A DNA stretch of 64,000 bases from Kribbella antiqua (GTDB lineage Bacteria; Actinomycetota; Actinomycetes; Propionibacteriales; Kribbellaceae), in NCBI RefSeq assembly GCF_004345665.1, contig NZ_SLWR01000009.1, positions 248,001-312,000 of the forward strand. The letters are read 5' to 3'. Each line of letters opens with the position of its first letter. The first letter of the stretch is position 1. The position numbers were made by a program, and so were the translations under genes. Below are positions 35,763-44,931 of the stretch, piece by piece. The notes below the pieces were generated by a model, which searched no databases, had not been told where the DNA came from, and saw only the letters and a program-made list of their open reading frames with translations.

Positions 35763-38345
35763 ATGACCGATCACGAGATCCGGATCGCGCTGGTCCTGAA
35801 CGGTGGGGTCAGCCTCGCCGTGTGGATGGGTGGGGTGACTCACGAGCTGGACCTGATCCGCCGGGCGTCCGGTCCGAAGGGCGCGCCGGGGCCGCAGCCG
35901 TACGACGAAGTCCTCACCCAAAGGTGGCGCGAGCTGTGCCGCCGCGGTGACGAACGGCGGCGGGTGGTGGTCGACGTCATCGCGGGTACGAGCGCGGGCG
36001 GCCTGAACGGATCGTTGCTGGCGACAGCGATCTCGAACGGCTCGACCCTCGACCCGGACGGCTCGCGCGGACCGTGGCTGCGGCAGAAGTGGGTGGGGCT
36101 GGGGTCGCTCGAGGTGGGCAAGCTGGTGCCGTCGGCCGGTGCGAAGTCGTCGTCGGTGCTCGACGGCAAGTACTTCCTGCAAGAGCTGCAGAGCTTGCTC
36201 AAGGGCGTCGCCGACGCGGGCGAGCCGGCCGCCGAGGAACCCGTCACCTTGTTCGTCACGGCGTCCGGGCTGGGCGTCCAGCAGTTCGAGGCCACGGACG
36301 CGGCCGGGCAGCGATTCGTCGTACCCGATCACCGGTACCTGTTCCGCTTCACGAGCGAGAACGCGGCAGAGTACGACGGTGTCAGCCGGAGGTTCAGCGA
36401 GGTCGAGAAGAACGGGCTGAAGGACACCGAGCTGCTGGCCCGCGCGGCCCGTGCCTCCGCATCGTTCCCGGCCGCGTTCGGACCGGTGCTGGAGACGCCG
36501 AAGCTGGCTGCGTCACCGCCGCGCATGCAGCCTTCGATCGCGAAATCCGGTGCCTGGCTGGTCGATGGCGGCGTACTGGACAACGCGCCGTTCGGGCCGG
36601 TGCTCGATGTCGTGGCGCGGCGTCCGGTGGCCGGACGAGCCAGTCGATATGTGCTGTACGTCGTACCGCAGGCAGGGATCGGGAGTGCGTCGACGGCGCT
36701 GCCTGGTGCGAAGGAGCCCAGCTGGCGAGTGTCGGCGTTGTCTGCCGTGCAGTTCCCGCGCGAGGTGGACTTCCGGTCCGACGTCGAGCAGCTCGAGCGG
36801 TTGCTGATGGAGGCGGACGCGTCCTGGTCCGACACCCAGCGACTCTTCGATCGTTGCATCGAGCAACCAGACGAGCGGGAGCGGCTGCGGGCGGCGGCCA
36901 AGGCCTTGCAGCCCACGTACTCGCGGGGCCGGGCGGCCGGCGGCGTGTGGGAAGCGGTGACGATCGCGAGCGAGGAGCATGCGACCGTGCTGGACGCGAA
37001 AACCGCGCTGTCCGAGGCCGAGATCGACGAGATCCTGGCGACCGAGCATCCTTGGGTGCCGGCGCCGGACGGGTCGACGGCGGCGTTGCAGCATGATGCC
37101 GAAGGCAACCCCAGTTGGTTGTGGGGGACCGGCGCGGCCGAGCGCGTCGTACGGCTGATCCTTCGGTCGCTGCGGACGCGGATCGGCGCGACACCGCCAT
37201 CGGAGCGGGACGAGCTCGAGCGGCGGCTGAAGGCGACCAGCGACTGTCTGCTGAAGACGCAGGCGGTGCGGGACGCGCTGAACGAGAAGCTGGCGAAGGC
37301 CGACCTCGACCTGCGCCCGGCCGGTGGTGCCGAGGCGGTCGCGGTCGGGCTGAACGACATCTTCAAGGAGTTGCAGATCCAGCGAGCGCTCGGCGATGCC
37401 TTCGCCGACCTGATCGCGGCCGTCGGCTGGGAGCTGGTCGACACCGCGCTCGAGGTCGAGATCGTGTCGCGGTGTACGTCGGCGCGGACGCCGCAGCAGC
37501 GGAGTGCGCCGTTCCAGTTCCTCCGGCTCGGGCCGGACATCCCGCTGACGCTGCTGGACGAGCTGCAGGAAGGGTCGATCGCCAACGATCTGAAGGACCG
37601 CATCCTGTACGGGACGCAGGTCGGGCACTTCGGTGCGTTCGGCGCGGCGGACTGGCGGCGGTGGGACTGGCTGATGGGCCGGCTGCATTGCGTCGCCCAC
37701 CTGGGCGCGATGCTCGGCGCCGATCCGGACTGGATCCGGGAGACGCAACGGCAGGTGCTGGAGGCCGAGGACTGGAAGATCGAGAAGGTCGCCGAGCGGA
37801 TCCAGCGGCTGGCCGACGACTTCCCGGCCGACGCCGGTCTCGCCGCGCTGACGACGATGCGCGACGAGCTGAACCAGTCGACCGAAGGCCGCGCCACCAC
37901 CAAGGGCCTGGCCGACCGGATGGTCGAGGTGTCCGGCGGTCTCGGGCCGCAGGTGGGCGACTGGATCAAGGCGACAGCTGGCCGGAAACATCAGCCCGGG
38001 TCGTGGTTGCTGCGGAGTGCGCGATGGTTCACCGAACCCGCTCGTGACACCATGTGGAGCCGGGTCGTGCGCAGCCCGAAACTGACGCCGGCTCGACGCC
38101 CGCTGCTCTTCCAGCAGTGGTTGCCGTTGGCAGCTATCGGCCTGGGCGTGGTGCTGCTGGTGGTGGCTGCGGTCGTCGACGTGGCCGTCGTACGGATCAT
38201 CGCGGCTCTGCTGGCCGGGCTGGTGATTGCTCTGGGCGCGGTGCTTGGGGTCGTGACGTGGTTCATCGGCCGGACCCGGGACCGGATCCGGGCCTGGATC
38301 GAGATCCGGATGCCGCCGATCAGTCCAGAGTCACGAAATCGATGA
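35763..38345 (+). CDS. Large patatin-like protein with C-terminal membrane helices
   Basis: An 860-residue patatin-like phospholipase of the large actinobacterial DUF3376-type group. The oxyanion glycines LNGGVSLAVWMGGV, the nucleophile Ser77 in IAGTSAGGLNG, and Asp268 in LVDGGVLDN form the dyad. A long helical middle region follows, and near residues 785-835 there are two hydrophobic helices (LPLAAIGLGVVLLVVAAVVD, IIAALLAGLVIALGAVLGVV). It should hydrolyse acyl lipids at the inner membrane face. It is divergent from a lipoprotein/membrane-protein pair, and its end overlaps the convergent DUF3097 gene by 26 bp. Confidence 0.85.
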   Translation: MTDHEIRIALVLNGGVSLAVWMGGVTHELDLIRRASGPKGAPGPQPYDEVLTQRWRELCRRGDERRRVVVDVIAGTSAGGLNGSLLATAISNGSTLDPDGSRGPWLRQKWVGLGSLEVGKLVPSAGAKSSSVLDGKYFLQELQSLLKGVADAGEPAAEEPVTLFVTASGLGVQQFEATDAAGQRFVVPDHRYLFRFTSENAAEYDGVSRRFSEVEKNGLKDTELLARAARASASFPAAFGPVLETPKLAASPPRMQPSIAKSGAWLVDGGVLDNAPFGPVLDVVARRPVAGRASRYVLYVVPQAGIGSASTALPGAKEPSWRVSALSAVQFPREVDFRSDVEQLERLLMEADASWSDTQRLFDRCIEQPDERERLRAAAKALQPTYSRGRAAGGVWEAVTIASEEHATVLDAKTALSEAEIDEILATEHPWVPAPDGSTAALQHDAEGNPSWLWGTGAAERVVRLILRSLRTRIGATPPSERDELERRLKATSDCLLKTQAVRDALNEKLAKADLDLRPAGGAEAVAVGLNDIFKELQIQRALGDAFADLIAAVGWELVDTALEVEIVSRCTSARTPQQRSAPFQFLRLGPDIPLTLLDELQEGSIANDLKDRILYGTQVGHFGAFGAADWRRWDWLMGRLHCVAHLGAMLGADPDWIRETQRQVLEAEDWKIEKVAERIQRLADDFPADAGLAALTTMRDELNQSTEGRATTKGLADRMVEVSGGLGPQVGDWIKATAGRKHQPGSWLLRSARWFTEPARDTMWSRVVRSPKLTPARRPLLFQQWLPLAAIGLGVVLLVVAAVVDVAVVRIIAALLAGLVIALGAVLGVVTWFIGRTRDRIRAWIEIRMPPISPESRNR

Positions 38346-39144
38346 GCTCCTCCACCCGGCCGAGCAGGGCCGGGTCCAGGTCGGCGAAGCTGTTCACCTT
38401 GGACAGGATGTGCTTCCACGCCGCGGCGACGTCGGCCTGGTCGGTCGCGGGCCAGCCGAACGTCTGCAGCACGCCTTTCTTCCAGTCCTGCCCGTGCGGG
38501 ATCTTCGGCCACGCCTTGATCCCGACCGAAGACGGCTTGACCGCCTCCCAGATGTCGATGAACGGGTGGCCGACGACGAGCACGTGCTTGTTGGTCACCT
38601 GCGCGGCGATCTTCGACTCTTTGGAGCCTTCGACCAGGTGGTCGACCAGTACGCCGAGACGCCTGCCGGGGCCGGGCTGGAAGCGGTTGACGATGCCGGG
38701 GAGGTCGTCGACTCCTTCTAGGTACTCGACGACGACGCCTTCGATCCTCAGATCGTCGCCCCAGACCCTTTCGACCAGCTCGGCGTCGTGGCGGCCTTCG
38801 ACGTAGATGCGGCTGGCTCTGGCGACCTTCGCGCGTACGTTGTCGACGGCCACCGAGCCGGATGCAGTGCGGGTCTTCTTGGCTGGGGCGGCTTTCTTCG
38901 GGGCTTTGAGGCTGACGGGTTTGCCGTCGAGCCAGAAGCCGGGGCCTAGGGGGTAGGTCTTGATTCTGCCGTGGCGGTCTTCTAGGTCGACCACGCCGTG
39001 CTCCCAGCGGACTACGGCGCCTACGAAGCCGGAGCTCGGCTCTTCGACGACCATGCCTTTTTCTAGCTCGACCTCGACGGTCCGGCCGTTCTTCGGCTTC
39101 CGCCAGTCCCCGGACAGCACGTCGTTCCCATACCGATCAGCCAC
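38320..39144 (-). CDS. DUF3097 family protein
   Basis: A 274-residue actinobacterial protein of the DUF3097 type: an N-terminal barrel-like part (MVVEEPSSGFVGAVVRWEHG, LEDRHGRIKTYPLGPGFWLD), a basic Lys/Ala linker, then SRIYVEGRHDAELVERVWGD, VVVEYLEGVDDLPGIV and VLVDHLVEGSKESKIA. The VEGxxDAELV strand-helix and the later VLVDH recall TOPRIM folds, but this is my reading and not an established assignment. The GTG start is preceded by TACGGT six bases upstream, suggesting a leaderless message. Confidence 0.85.
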   Translation of the reverse strand: MADRYGNDVLSGDWRKPKNGRTVEVELEKGMVVEEPSSGFVGAVVRWEHGVVDLEDRHGRIKTYPLGPGFWLDGKPVSLKAPKKAAPAKKTRTASGSVAVDNVRAKVARASRIYVEGRHDAELVERVWGDDLRIEGVVVEYLEGVDDLPGIVNRFQPGPGRRLGVLVDHLVEGSKESKIAAQVTNKHVLVVGHPFIDIWEAVKPSSVGIKAWPKIPHGQDWKKGVLQTFGWPATDQADVAAAWKHILSKVNSFADLDPALLGRVEELIDFVTLD

Positions 39145-39150
39145 CGGACA

Positions 39151-39156
39151 ACCGTA
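39151..39156 (-). promoter_or_regulatory. -10 element for a leaderless DUF3097 transcript
   Basis: On the minus strand TACGGT is followed by six bases and the GTG start, with no ribosome site. Confidence 0.45.
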
Positions 39157-39254
39157 TGTCTTCGACGGCTGGCTTACTGGTCAGCCACACACGTCTGGGG
39201 TGCTGTTTGCTCGTTTGGTGCGGGTTTGTCTCGCGTTTAGATGGAGGTGATTTG

Positions 39255-39394
39255 CCGCGGGCTTCGCTGCGTGAGTGTGCTGGTCGGGGTGGTGGGCGTC
39301 AAGGGCGCGTCCTTCGTCGGCGTCGCTGCGCGATCTTCGACCCTTGACTCCCACCACCCCGACCAGGAAGGACGCAGCTATGCGAAGCCCGCGG
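39255..39394. repeat. Palindromic element, copy A (about 140 bp)
   Basis: Both ends read CCGCGGGCTTCGC inward. Inside, arms close to TGGTCGGGGTGGTGGG then GTCAAGGG (39281-39305) pair with the mirror sequence at 39341-39367 with one mismatch. The unpaired centre is CGCGTCCTTCGTCGGCGTCG and onward. The structure resembles a REP/BIME or MITE-type mobile repeat. Confidence 0.7.
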
Positions 39395-39523
39395 GGAGCT
39401 GTAGCCCGGGGCCGGGGTGGATGGTTTCGGCTGCGGGTGGTTTGTGTGTTGGCGGGGTCGGGGTGGGGTCGCCTGGGTGGGTTGGGACAGGTGCTGGTGG
39501 GCTGACACAGGTACTGGGGGGCG

Positions 39524-39545
39524 GACACAGGAAATAACCTGTGTC
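39524..39545. repeat. Perfect 8-bp hairpin with A-rich loop
   Basis: GACACAGG (39524-39531), loop AAATAA, CCTGTGTC (39538-39545). The G/C runs outside can lengthen the stem. The AT-rich loop stands out from the surrounding sequence. It could be a terminator for either flanking unit. Confidence 0.5.
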
Positions 39546-39634
39546 GGGCCCCGGCTTCTTGTGCCAGGCCCGGCCGATCCCGGCATGCGGACGAAACCGG
39601 CCATATCGCGGGCACCAGGGCTGATTCGCCGGCT

Positions 39635-39698
39635 CGATAGCGGGTTGTTTGATCGATAGCGGCAAGTAAGCCGCCAGCCATCACACAACCCGCTATCG
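39635..39698. repeat. Nested hairpin (14-bp outer, 5-bp inner stem)
   Basis: CGATAGCGGGTTGT (39635-39648) pairs perfectly with ACAACCCGCTATCG (39685-39698). Inside the 36-base loop GCGGC (39659-39663) pairs with GCCGC (39670-39674). The nested design suggests a cruciform or structured RNA rather than chance. Confidence 0.6.
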
Positions 39699-39810
39699 GG
39701 CCCGGCCCGACAGCCACCTCCGGTGCCGCACGACCCGGTCCGCACGCTTCACGGCCGCACCACCCGTATCCACCTCCGGCACGCGACCACTCGGGTGAGC
39801 AGCTCCGGGA

Positions 39811-39928
39811 TAGCTGCGTCCTTCCCTGGTTCGGGTGGTGGGTGTCAAGGGTCGAAGATCGCGCAGCGACGCCGACGAAGGAGGCGCCCTTGACACCCGC
39901 CGGCCGGACTAGCACCATCACGCAGCCC
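39811..39928. repeat. Palindromic element, copy B (inverted)
   Basis: Reverse-complement copy of element A, about 540 bp away. TAGCTGCGTCCTTCC, a GGTGGTGGGTGTCAAGGG arm (39833-39851), the shared 35-base core TCGAAGATCGCGCAGCGACG and onward, then CCCTTGACACCCGCC (39888-39902) are seen. Sequence has diverged at several positions, so the two copies are not a recent duplication. Confidence 0.65.
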
Positions 39929-40186
39929 GGAGCCGCGCCCTCGACCACACCTTCGCCTCGGGCGATCCGTCGTACGCCCGGAGCCGCGCCCTCGACCACA
40001 CCTTCGCCTCGGGCGATCCGTCGTACGCCCGGAGCCGCGCCCTCGACCGCACCTTCGTCTCGCGCATTCCGTCGTACGCCCGGAGCAGCGCCCCGCAACC
40101 ACCTTGGTCTTCGGCGACACCCCGCCATACGCCCGGAGCAGCGGCAGCCCAATCACCTTCGGATTCTGCGGCACACCGTCGTGCCG
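39926..40186. repeat. Five tandem units of 51-55 bp
   Basis: Units at 39926-39976, 39977-40027 and 40028-40078 are 51 bp (first two identical, third with five changes); 40079-40131 and 40132-40186 are diverged 53- and 55-bp copies. Each begins CCCGGAGC and ends near CGTCGTACG. The array ends 8 bp from the stop of the transporter gene. It is not a CRISPR array: there are no variable spacers. Confidence 0.8.
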
Positions 40187-40194
40187 CGGGGACG

Positions 40195-41730
<1,536 letters not shown>

Positions 41731-41767
41731 CGGTCCCACCACCCCATCCGGTCGAGGACAAGCACCT

Positions 41768-41803
41768 CGCAACAAGTTGCGTCACGAGCTCACGTCATGT
41801 CAA
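41768..41803 (-). promoter_or_regulatory. Promoter of the NCS1 gene with overlapping palindrome
   Basis: On the minus strand TTGACA (41803-41798) is followed by 17 bases and GCAACT. The palindrome CGCAAC-AA-GTTGCG (41768-41781) covers the -10 position. It is a likely operator of an unidentified regulator. Confidence 0.5.
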
Positions 41804-41829
41804 CGGACAATTACCGAACGACCGGACAG

Positions 41830-41847
41830 CCCAGCAGGTCAGCTGGG
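41830..41847 (-). terminator. Hairpin over the stop codon of the metallo-hydrolase gene
   Basis: CCCAGC (41830-41835) pairs with GCTGGG (41842-41847), loop of 6 that includes the stop codon. It may separate the hydrolase transcript from the NCS1 gene. Confidence 0.35.
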
Positions 41848-42606
41848 GCCGAGGAGGGGGAGGGTGGGTCTGCGGGGAGTGCCGAGAGATTCGTAGCCGC
41901 GCTTGATCGCGTCCTGGAGGTGCTCGAGGGGCCAGGGCCAGTCGTCGGGGTGTTTGAGGGCGTCGTCGAGCGAAGTGCCGGCGTGGTGCAGGCCGGAGAT
42001 GGTGTTGGCGACTGTGCCCAGGTCGCCGGCTTGCGTGCGTACGAACTCCGCGTCGACGACTGCGCCGTGGCCGGGGACGACCTTCGCGGTGTCCGAGAGC
42101 AGACCGATCACGCGGTCGATCGTGTCGGGCCACTCGAGCGGATAGGAGTCGTCGCCGTACGACGGTGGCGCCGACTCCTCGATGAGGTCGCCGACGAAGA
42201 ACACATCCACATCCGGTACGACGACCACGGCGTCGCCGGAGGTGTGAGCGTTGCCCAGGTGCAGGAGCTCCACCCGGCGGTCGCCGAGATCGATGACCTT
42301 GGCAACGGCGAAGGTGGTGGCCGTCAGCTTCGCCGCGGTTGCCGTGTTCTCCTGCGCATAGACCTCGGCCTGGTCGAAGACGCTGTTGCCGACGACGTGG
42401 TCGAAGTGCGAGTGAGTGTTCACCACCCAGCGGACCGGCGCGTCGGTGAGCTCGCGGATGTGTGCCAGCAGCTCAGTCGCCTCCTCAACGGTCGCACGAG
42501 TGTCGATCACCAGCGCGCCGTCGGAGCCGACGACCAGGCCGACGTTGAGGTCCCATTCGTCGTACCGGCGGACCCAGCAGCGGTCCCCCAACTCGGTCCA
42601 AGGCAT
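41839..42606 (-). CDS. MBL-fold metallo-hydrolase
   Basis: A 255-residue metallo-beta-lactamase-fold hydrolase with the metal motif THSHFDH (His65, His67, Asp69, His70), a second histidine in LLHLGNAHTSGDAVVVV, the bridging Asp in VFFVGDLIEE, and GHGAVV near the end. The SoxH/quinoprotein-relay-like layout suggests hydrolysis of a small ester or thioester, but the substrate is unknown. It follows the EF-Tu-domain gene by 9 bp, so the two are one unit. Confidence 0.88.
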   Translation of the reverse strand: MPWTELGDRCWVRRYDEWDLNVGLVVGSDGALVIDTRATVEEATELLAHIRELTDAPVRWVVNTHSHFDHVVGNSVFDQAEVYAQENTATAAKLTATTFAVAKVIDLGDRRVELLHLGNAHTSGDAVVVVPDVDVFFVGDLIEESAPPSYGDDSYPLEWPDTIDRVIGLLSDTAKVVPGHGAVVDAEFVRTQAGDLGTVANTISGLHHAGTSLDDALKHPDDWPWPLEHLQDAIKRGYESLGTPRRPTLPLLGPS

Positions 42607-42615
42607 GCCACGACC

Positions 42616-42954
42616 CTACTTGCTGAGCACATCCCCTTTGAGGACCTGGTCCCGCTCGACGCCGCGGAGCAGCAGGCCGACGTTGTCGCCGGCCTTCGCG
42701 ACCTGGGTGGTCTTGCGGAACATGTCGATCCCGGTCACCTGCGTCTGCAGCAGCGGCGTACCGGCGCGGCTGAGCAGCACCTGCTCGCCGACCGCGACCG
42801 TTCCCGCGATCACCCGGCCGGTGACGACGGTCCCGCGTCCGGTGATCGAGAACACGTCCTCGACCGTCAGCCCGAACGCCCCGACCGGCAACGTGTCCTG
42901 CGGCCTCTTCCCGGGAAAGGTGTTCACCGGCCGCTTCCAGAACTTCCATCCCAT
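42616..42954 (-). CDS. Free-standing EF-Tu domain II protein
   Basis: A 112-residue protein. After MGWKFWKRPV it is collinear with domain II of EF-Tu: LTVEDVFSITGRGTVVTGRV, VGEQVLL, VTGIDMFRKTTQVAKAGDNV, GLLLRGVERDQVLKGDVL. The GTP-binding domain and domain III are absent, and the start and stop are clean, so it is not a visible fragment of a longer frame. In EF-Tu this barrel binds the aminoacyl end of tRNA and contacts the ribosome. What it does alone is unknown. Confidence 0.8.
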   Translation of the reverse strand: MGWKFWKRPVNTFPGKRPQDTLPVGAFGLTVEDVFSITGRGTVVTGRVIAGTVAVGEQVLLSRAGTPLLQTQVTGIDMFRKTTQVAKAGDNVGLLLRGVERDQVLKGDVLSK

Positions 42955-43068
42955 ACACCCACGCTAACGACAGGGAAGCCCTATCCAGAGGACGGAATCG
43001 CACTTGAAGGCCGGTCGGGCGGGGCCTAATGTCACAGGAGCGACTCGCAAATGTTCCGATCGCGACAC

Positions 43069-43079
43069 CGAAACTTTCG
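43069..43079. promoter_or_regulatory. CGAAA-C-TTTCG operator before the ThuA gene
   Basis: A perfect 11-base palindrome 15 bp before the GTG start. The CGAA-N-TTCG type is used by several sugar-responsive repressors of actinomycetes, so induction by a carbohydrate is likely. The regulator is not adjacent. Confidence 0.5.
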
Positions 43080-43093
43080 AAGGGCAGGACGGC

Positions 43094-43735
43094 GTGACGA
43101 CACGACGTGCACTGGTGGTCAGGGGCGGTTGGGAAGGACATTCCCCGGTCGAGGCGACCGAGCTGTTCATCCCGTTCCTCAAGGACAACGGCTTCGACGT
43201 CACGGTGTCGGACACCACCGAGAGCTACCTCGACCTGGACGGCGTCGACCTCGTACTGCAGTGCGTCACGATGAGCCAGATTCCCGACGAGCACCTGAAG
43301 GGCCTGGACGCCGCGATCCGCAAGGGCACCGGCCTGGCCGGGTGGCACGGCGGAATCGCCGACTCGTTCCGGAACAGCGCCGACTACAACTTCATCGTCG
43401 GCGGCCAGTTCATCTCGCACCCGCACGGCTTCACCGACTACCGCGTCGACATCGTCGCCGAGCACCCGATCGTCGAGGGCATCAAGCACTTCGACGTCCA
43501 CACCGAGCAGTACTACATCCACTACGACCCCACCAACACCGTCCTGGCCACCACCACCTTCGAGTCGCATCCGGACTACCCGTGGATCGAGGGCGCCACG
43601 ATGCCGGCCATCTGGACCCGGACCTGGGGCGAGGGCAAGGTCTTCGTCTGCACGGTGGGCCACAAGCTGGACGACCTCGCCGTACCGGAGGTCAAGACGA
43701 TCATCGAGCGGGGGCTGCTGTGGGCGAGCAAGTGA
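43094..43735 (+). CDS. ThuA-like domain protein
   Basis: A 213-residue ThuA-like protein of the class-I amidotransferase fold: RALVVRGGWEGHSPVEATEL, VDLVLQCVTMSQIPDEHL, GLAGWHGGIADSFRNSADYN, VGGQFISHPHG, EQYYIHYDPTN and TMPAIWTRTWGEGKVFVCTV. ThuA proteins take part in trehalose and other sugar catabolism, possibly through 3-keto-sugar steps. GTG at 43094 follows AGGAC. Its stop overlaps the next start (GTGA). Confidence 0.9.
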   Translation: MTTRRALVVRGGWEGHSPVEATELFIPFLKDNGFDVTVSDTTESYLDLDGVDLVLQCVTMSQIPDEHLKGLDAAIRKGTGLAGWHGGIADSFRNSADYNFIVGGQFISHPHGFTDYRVDIVAEHPIVEGIKHFDVHTEQYYIHYDPTNTVLATTTFESHPDYPWIEGATMPAIWTRTWGEGKVFVCTVGHKLDDLAVPEVKTIIERGLLWASK

Positions 43736-44823
43736 CACACGTCGGCATTGTCGGTACGGGCGTCATCTCCGGGACCTACCTGGATCACCTGGCCAAGCTG
43801 CCCGGTGTCGAGGTGGTCGCGGTGGCCGACCTCGATGTCAGCCGCGCGCAGGCGATCGCCGACAAGAATCCGGCCATCCGCGCACTGACTCCGGACAGCC
43901 TGTACGCCGCGGACGACGTCGACATCGTGCTCAACCTGACCATCCCGGCCGCGCATGCGCCGGTGCACCAGGCCGCGCTCGAAGCCGGCAAGCACGTGTA
44001 CGGCGAGAAGCCGCTGGCCGTGGACCGCGCCGAAGCCGAGCCACTGCTGAAATACGCCGCCGCCAACAACCTGCGAGTCGGCTGCGCACCCGACACTGTG
44101 CTCGGCACCGGCACCCAGACCGCCCGTGCAGCCATCGACCGCGGCGACATCGGCGTACCGACCGCCGCGACGGCCTCCTTCGTCACCCCGGGGCACGAGC
44201 TGTGGCACCCGGCGCCGGAGTTCTACTACCAGCCCGGCGGCGGCCCGGTCCTCGACATGGGCCCGTACTACGTCACGAGCCTGATCACCTTGCTCGGTCC
44301 AGTACGACGGGTCACGGCGCGCGCCGGGCAGTCGAAGCAAGAACGGAAGATCCACACCGGTCCGCGGGCCGGTGAGACCTTCCCCGTCCAGGTGCCGACG
44401 CACGTGACCGGCGTGCTCGAGCACGAGTCGGGTGCGCTGACCACTGTGCTGATGTCGTTCGACGTGTGGGCCGCGCGGCTGCCGCGGATCGAGGTCCACG
44501 GCACCGAGGGCAGCCTGTCGGTGCCGGACCCGAACGGCTTCGACGGCACGGTCGAGATCGCCACCGCCACGAACCGTGACTGGACGGAACTCCCGGTAGC
44601 CGGTGGGTACGCCGGAGCCGGCCGGGGTGTCGGCGTCGCGGACATGGCCCGGGCGATCCGGAACGGCGAGCCACACCGGGCCGACGGTGCCCTGGCCTTC
44701 CACGTGCTCGACGTACTGGAGTCGTTCCTGGAGGCGGCGGCGCAGGACCAGCCGGTGGACGTCGCGAGTACGGTCGAGCGTCCGGCCGCCGTACCGTTGG
44801 GGGCGTCTCCCGAGCAGGCATGA
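43732..44823 (+). CDS. Gfo/Idh/MocA family oxidoreductase
   Basis: A 363-residue NAD(P)-dependent sugar dehydrogenase: Rossmann motif THVGIVGTGVISGTYLD, the EKPLAV motif in KHVYGEKPLAVDRAEAE, then the C-terminal beta-sheet domain with GGGPVLDMGPYYVTSLITLL. With ThuA it probably makes or uses a 3-keto-sugar, as in ThuB-type pairs. The start is GTG 43732 (GTGA overlap) or the in-frame GTG 43720. Confidence 0.9.
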   Translation: MTHVGIVGTGVISGTYLDHLAKLPGVEVVAVADLDVSRAQAIADKNPAIRALTPDSLYAADDVDIVLNLTIPAAHAPVHQAALEAGKHVYGEKPLAVDRAEAEPLLKYAAANNLRVGCAPDTVLGTGTQTARAAIDRGDIGVPTAATASFVTPGHELWHPAPEFYYQPGGGPVLDMGPYYVTSLITLLGPVRRVTARAGQSKQERKIHTGPRAGETFPVQVPTHVTGVLEHESGALTTVLMSFDVWAARLPRIEVHGTEGSLSVPDPNGFDGTVEIATATNRDWTELPVAGGYAGAGRGVGVADMARAIRNGEPHRADGALAFHVLDVLESFLEAAAQDQPVDVASTVERPAAVPLGASPEQA

Positions 44824-44868
44824 CCCGTCCCACGCCGTAATACGTCGGTACCGGGCACTACGGCTCGG

Positions 44869-44899
44869 TAGACTGGCACTCCGAACGCTGGAGTGCCAG
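44869..44899 (+). promoter_or_regulatory. CIRCE operator and -10 of the hrcA operon
   Basis: CTGGCACTC (44873-44881), 9 bases, GAGTGCCAG (44891-44899) is the CIRCE layout bound by HrcA. A TAGACT -10 (44869-44874) overlaps the left arm, so HrcA would block initiation. The arms are perfect inverted repeats. Confidence 0.88.
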
Positions 44900-44931
44900 G
44901 GGTCGATGAGACGGCGAGAGAGGTGGTGCGC

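Larger units (their letters stand above)
39157..40194. other. Repeat-packed intergenic island without genes
   Basis: About 1 kb with no believable protein gene. Frames on both strands are open but their products consist of repeat translations. It contains two inverted copies of a palindromic element, two separate hairpins, a short 20-bp direct repeat (about 39484-39531) and a 51-bp tandem array, each listed separately. Confidence 0.7.

Noticed and set aside
39926-40186. Possible CRISPR array
   Set aside because: The repeats are directly adjacent with no unique spacers, and no cas gene is present in the window.
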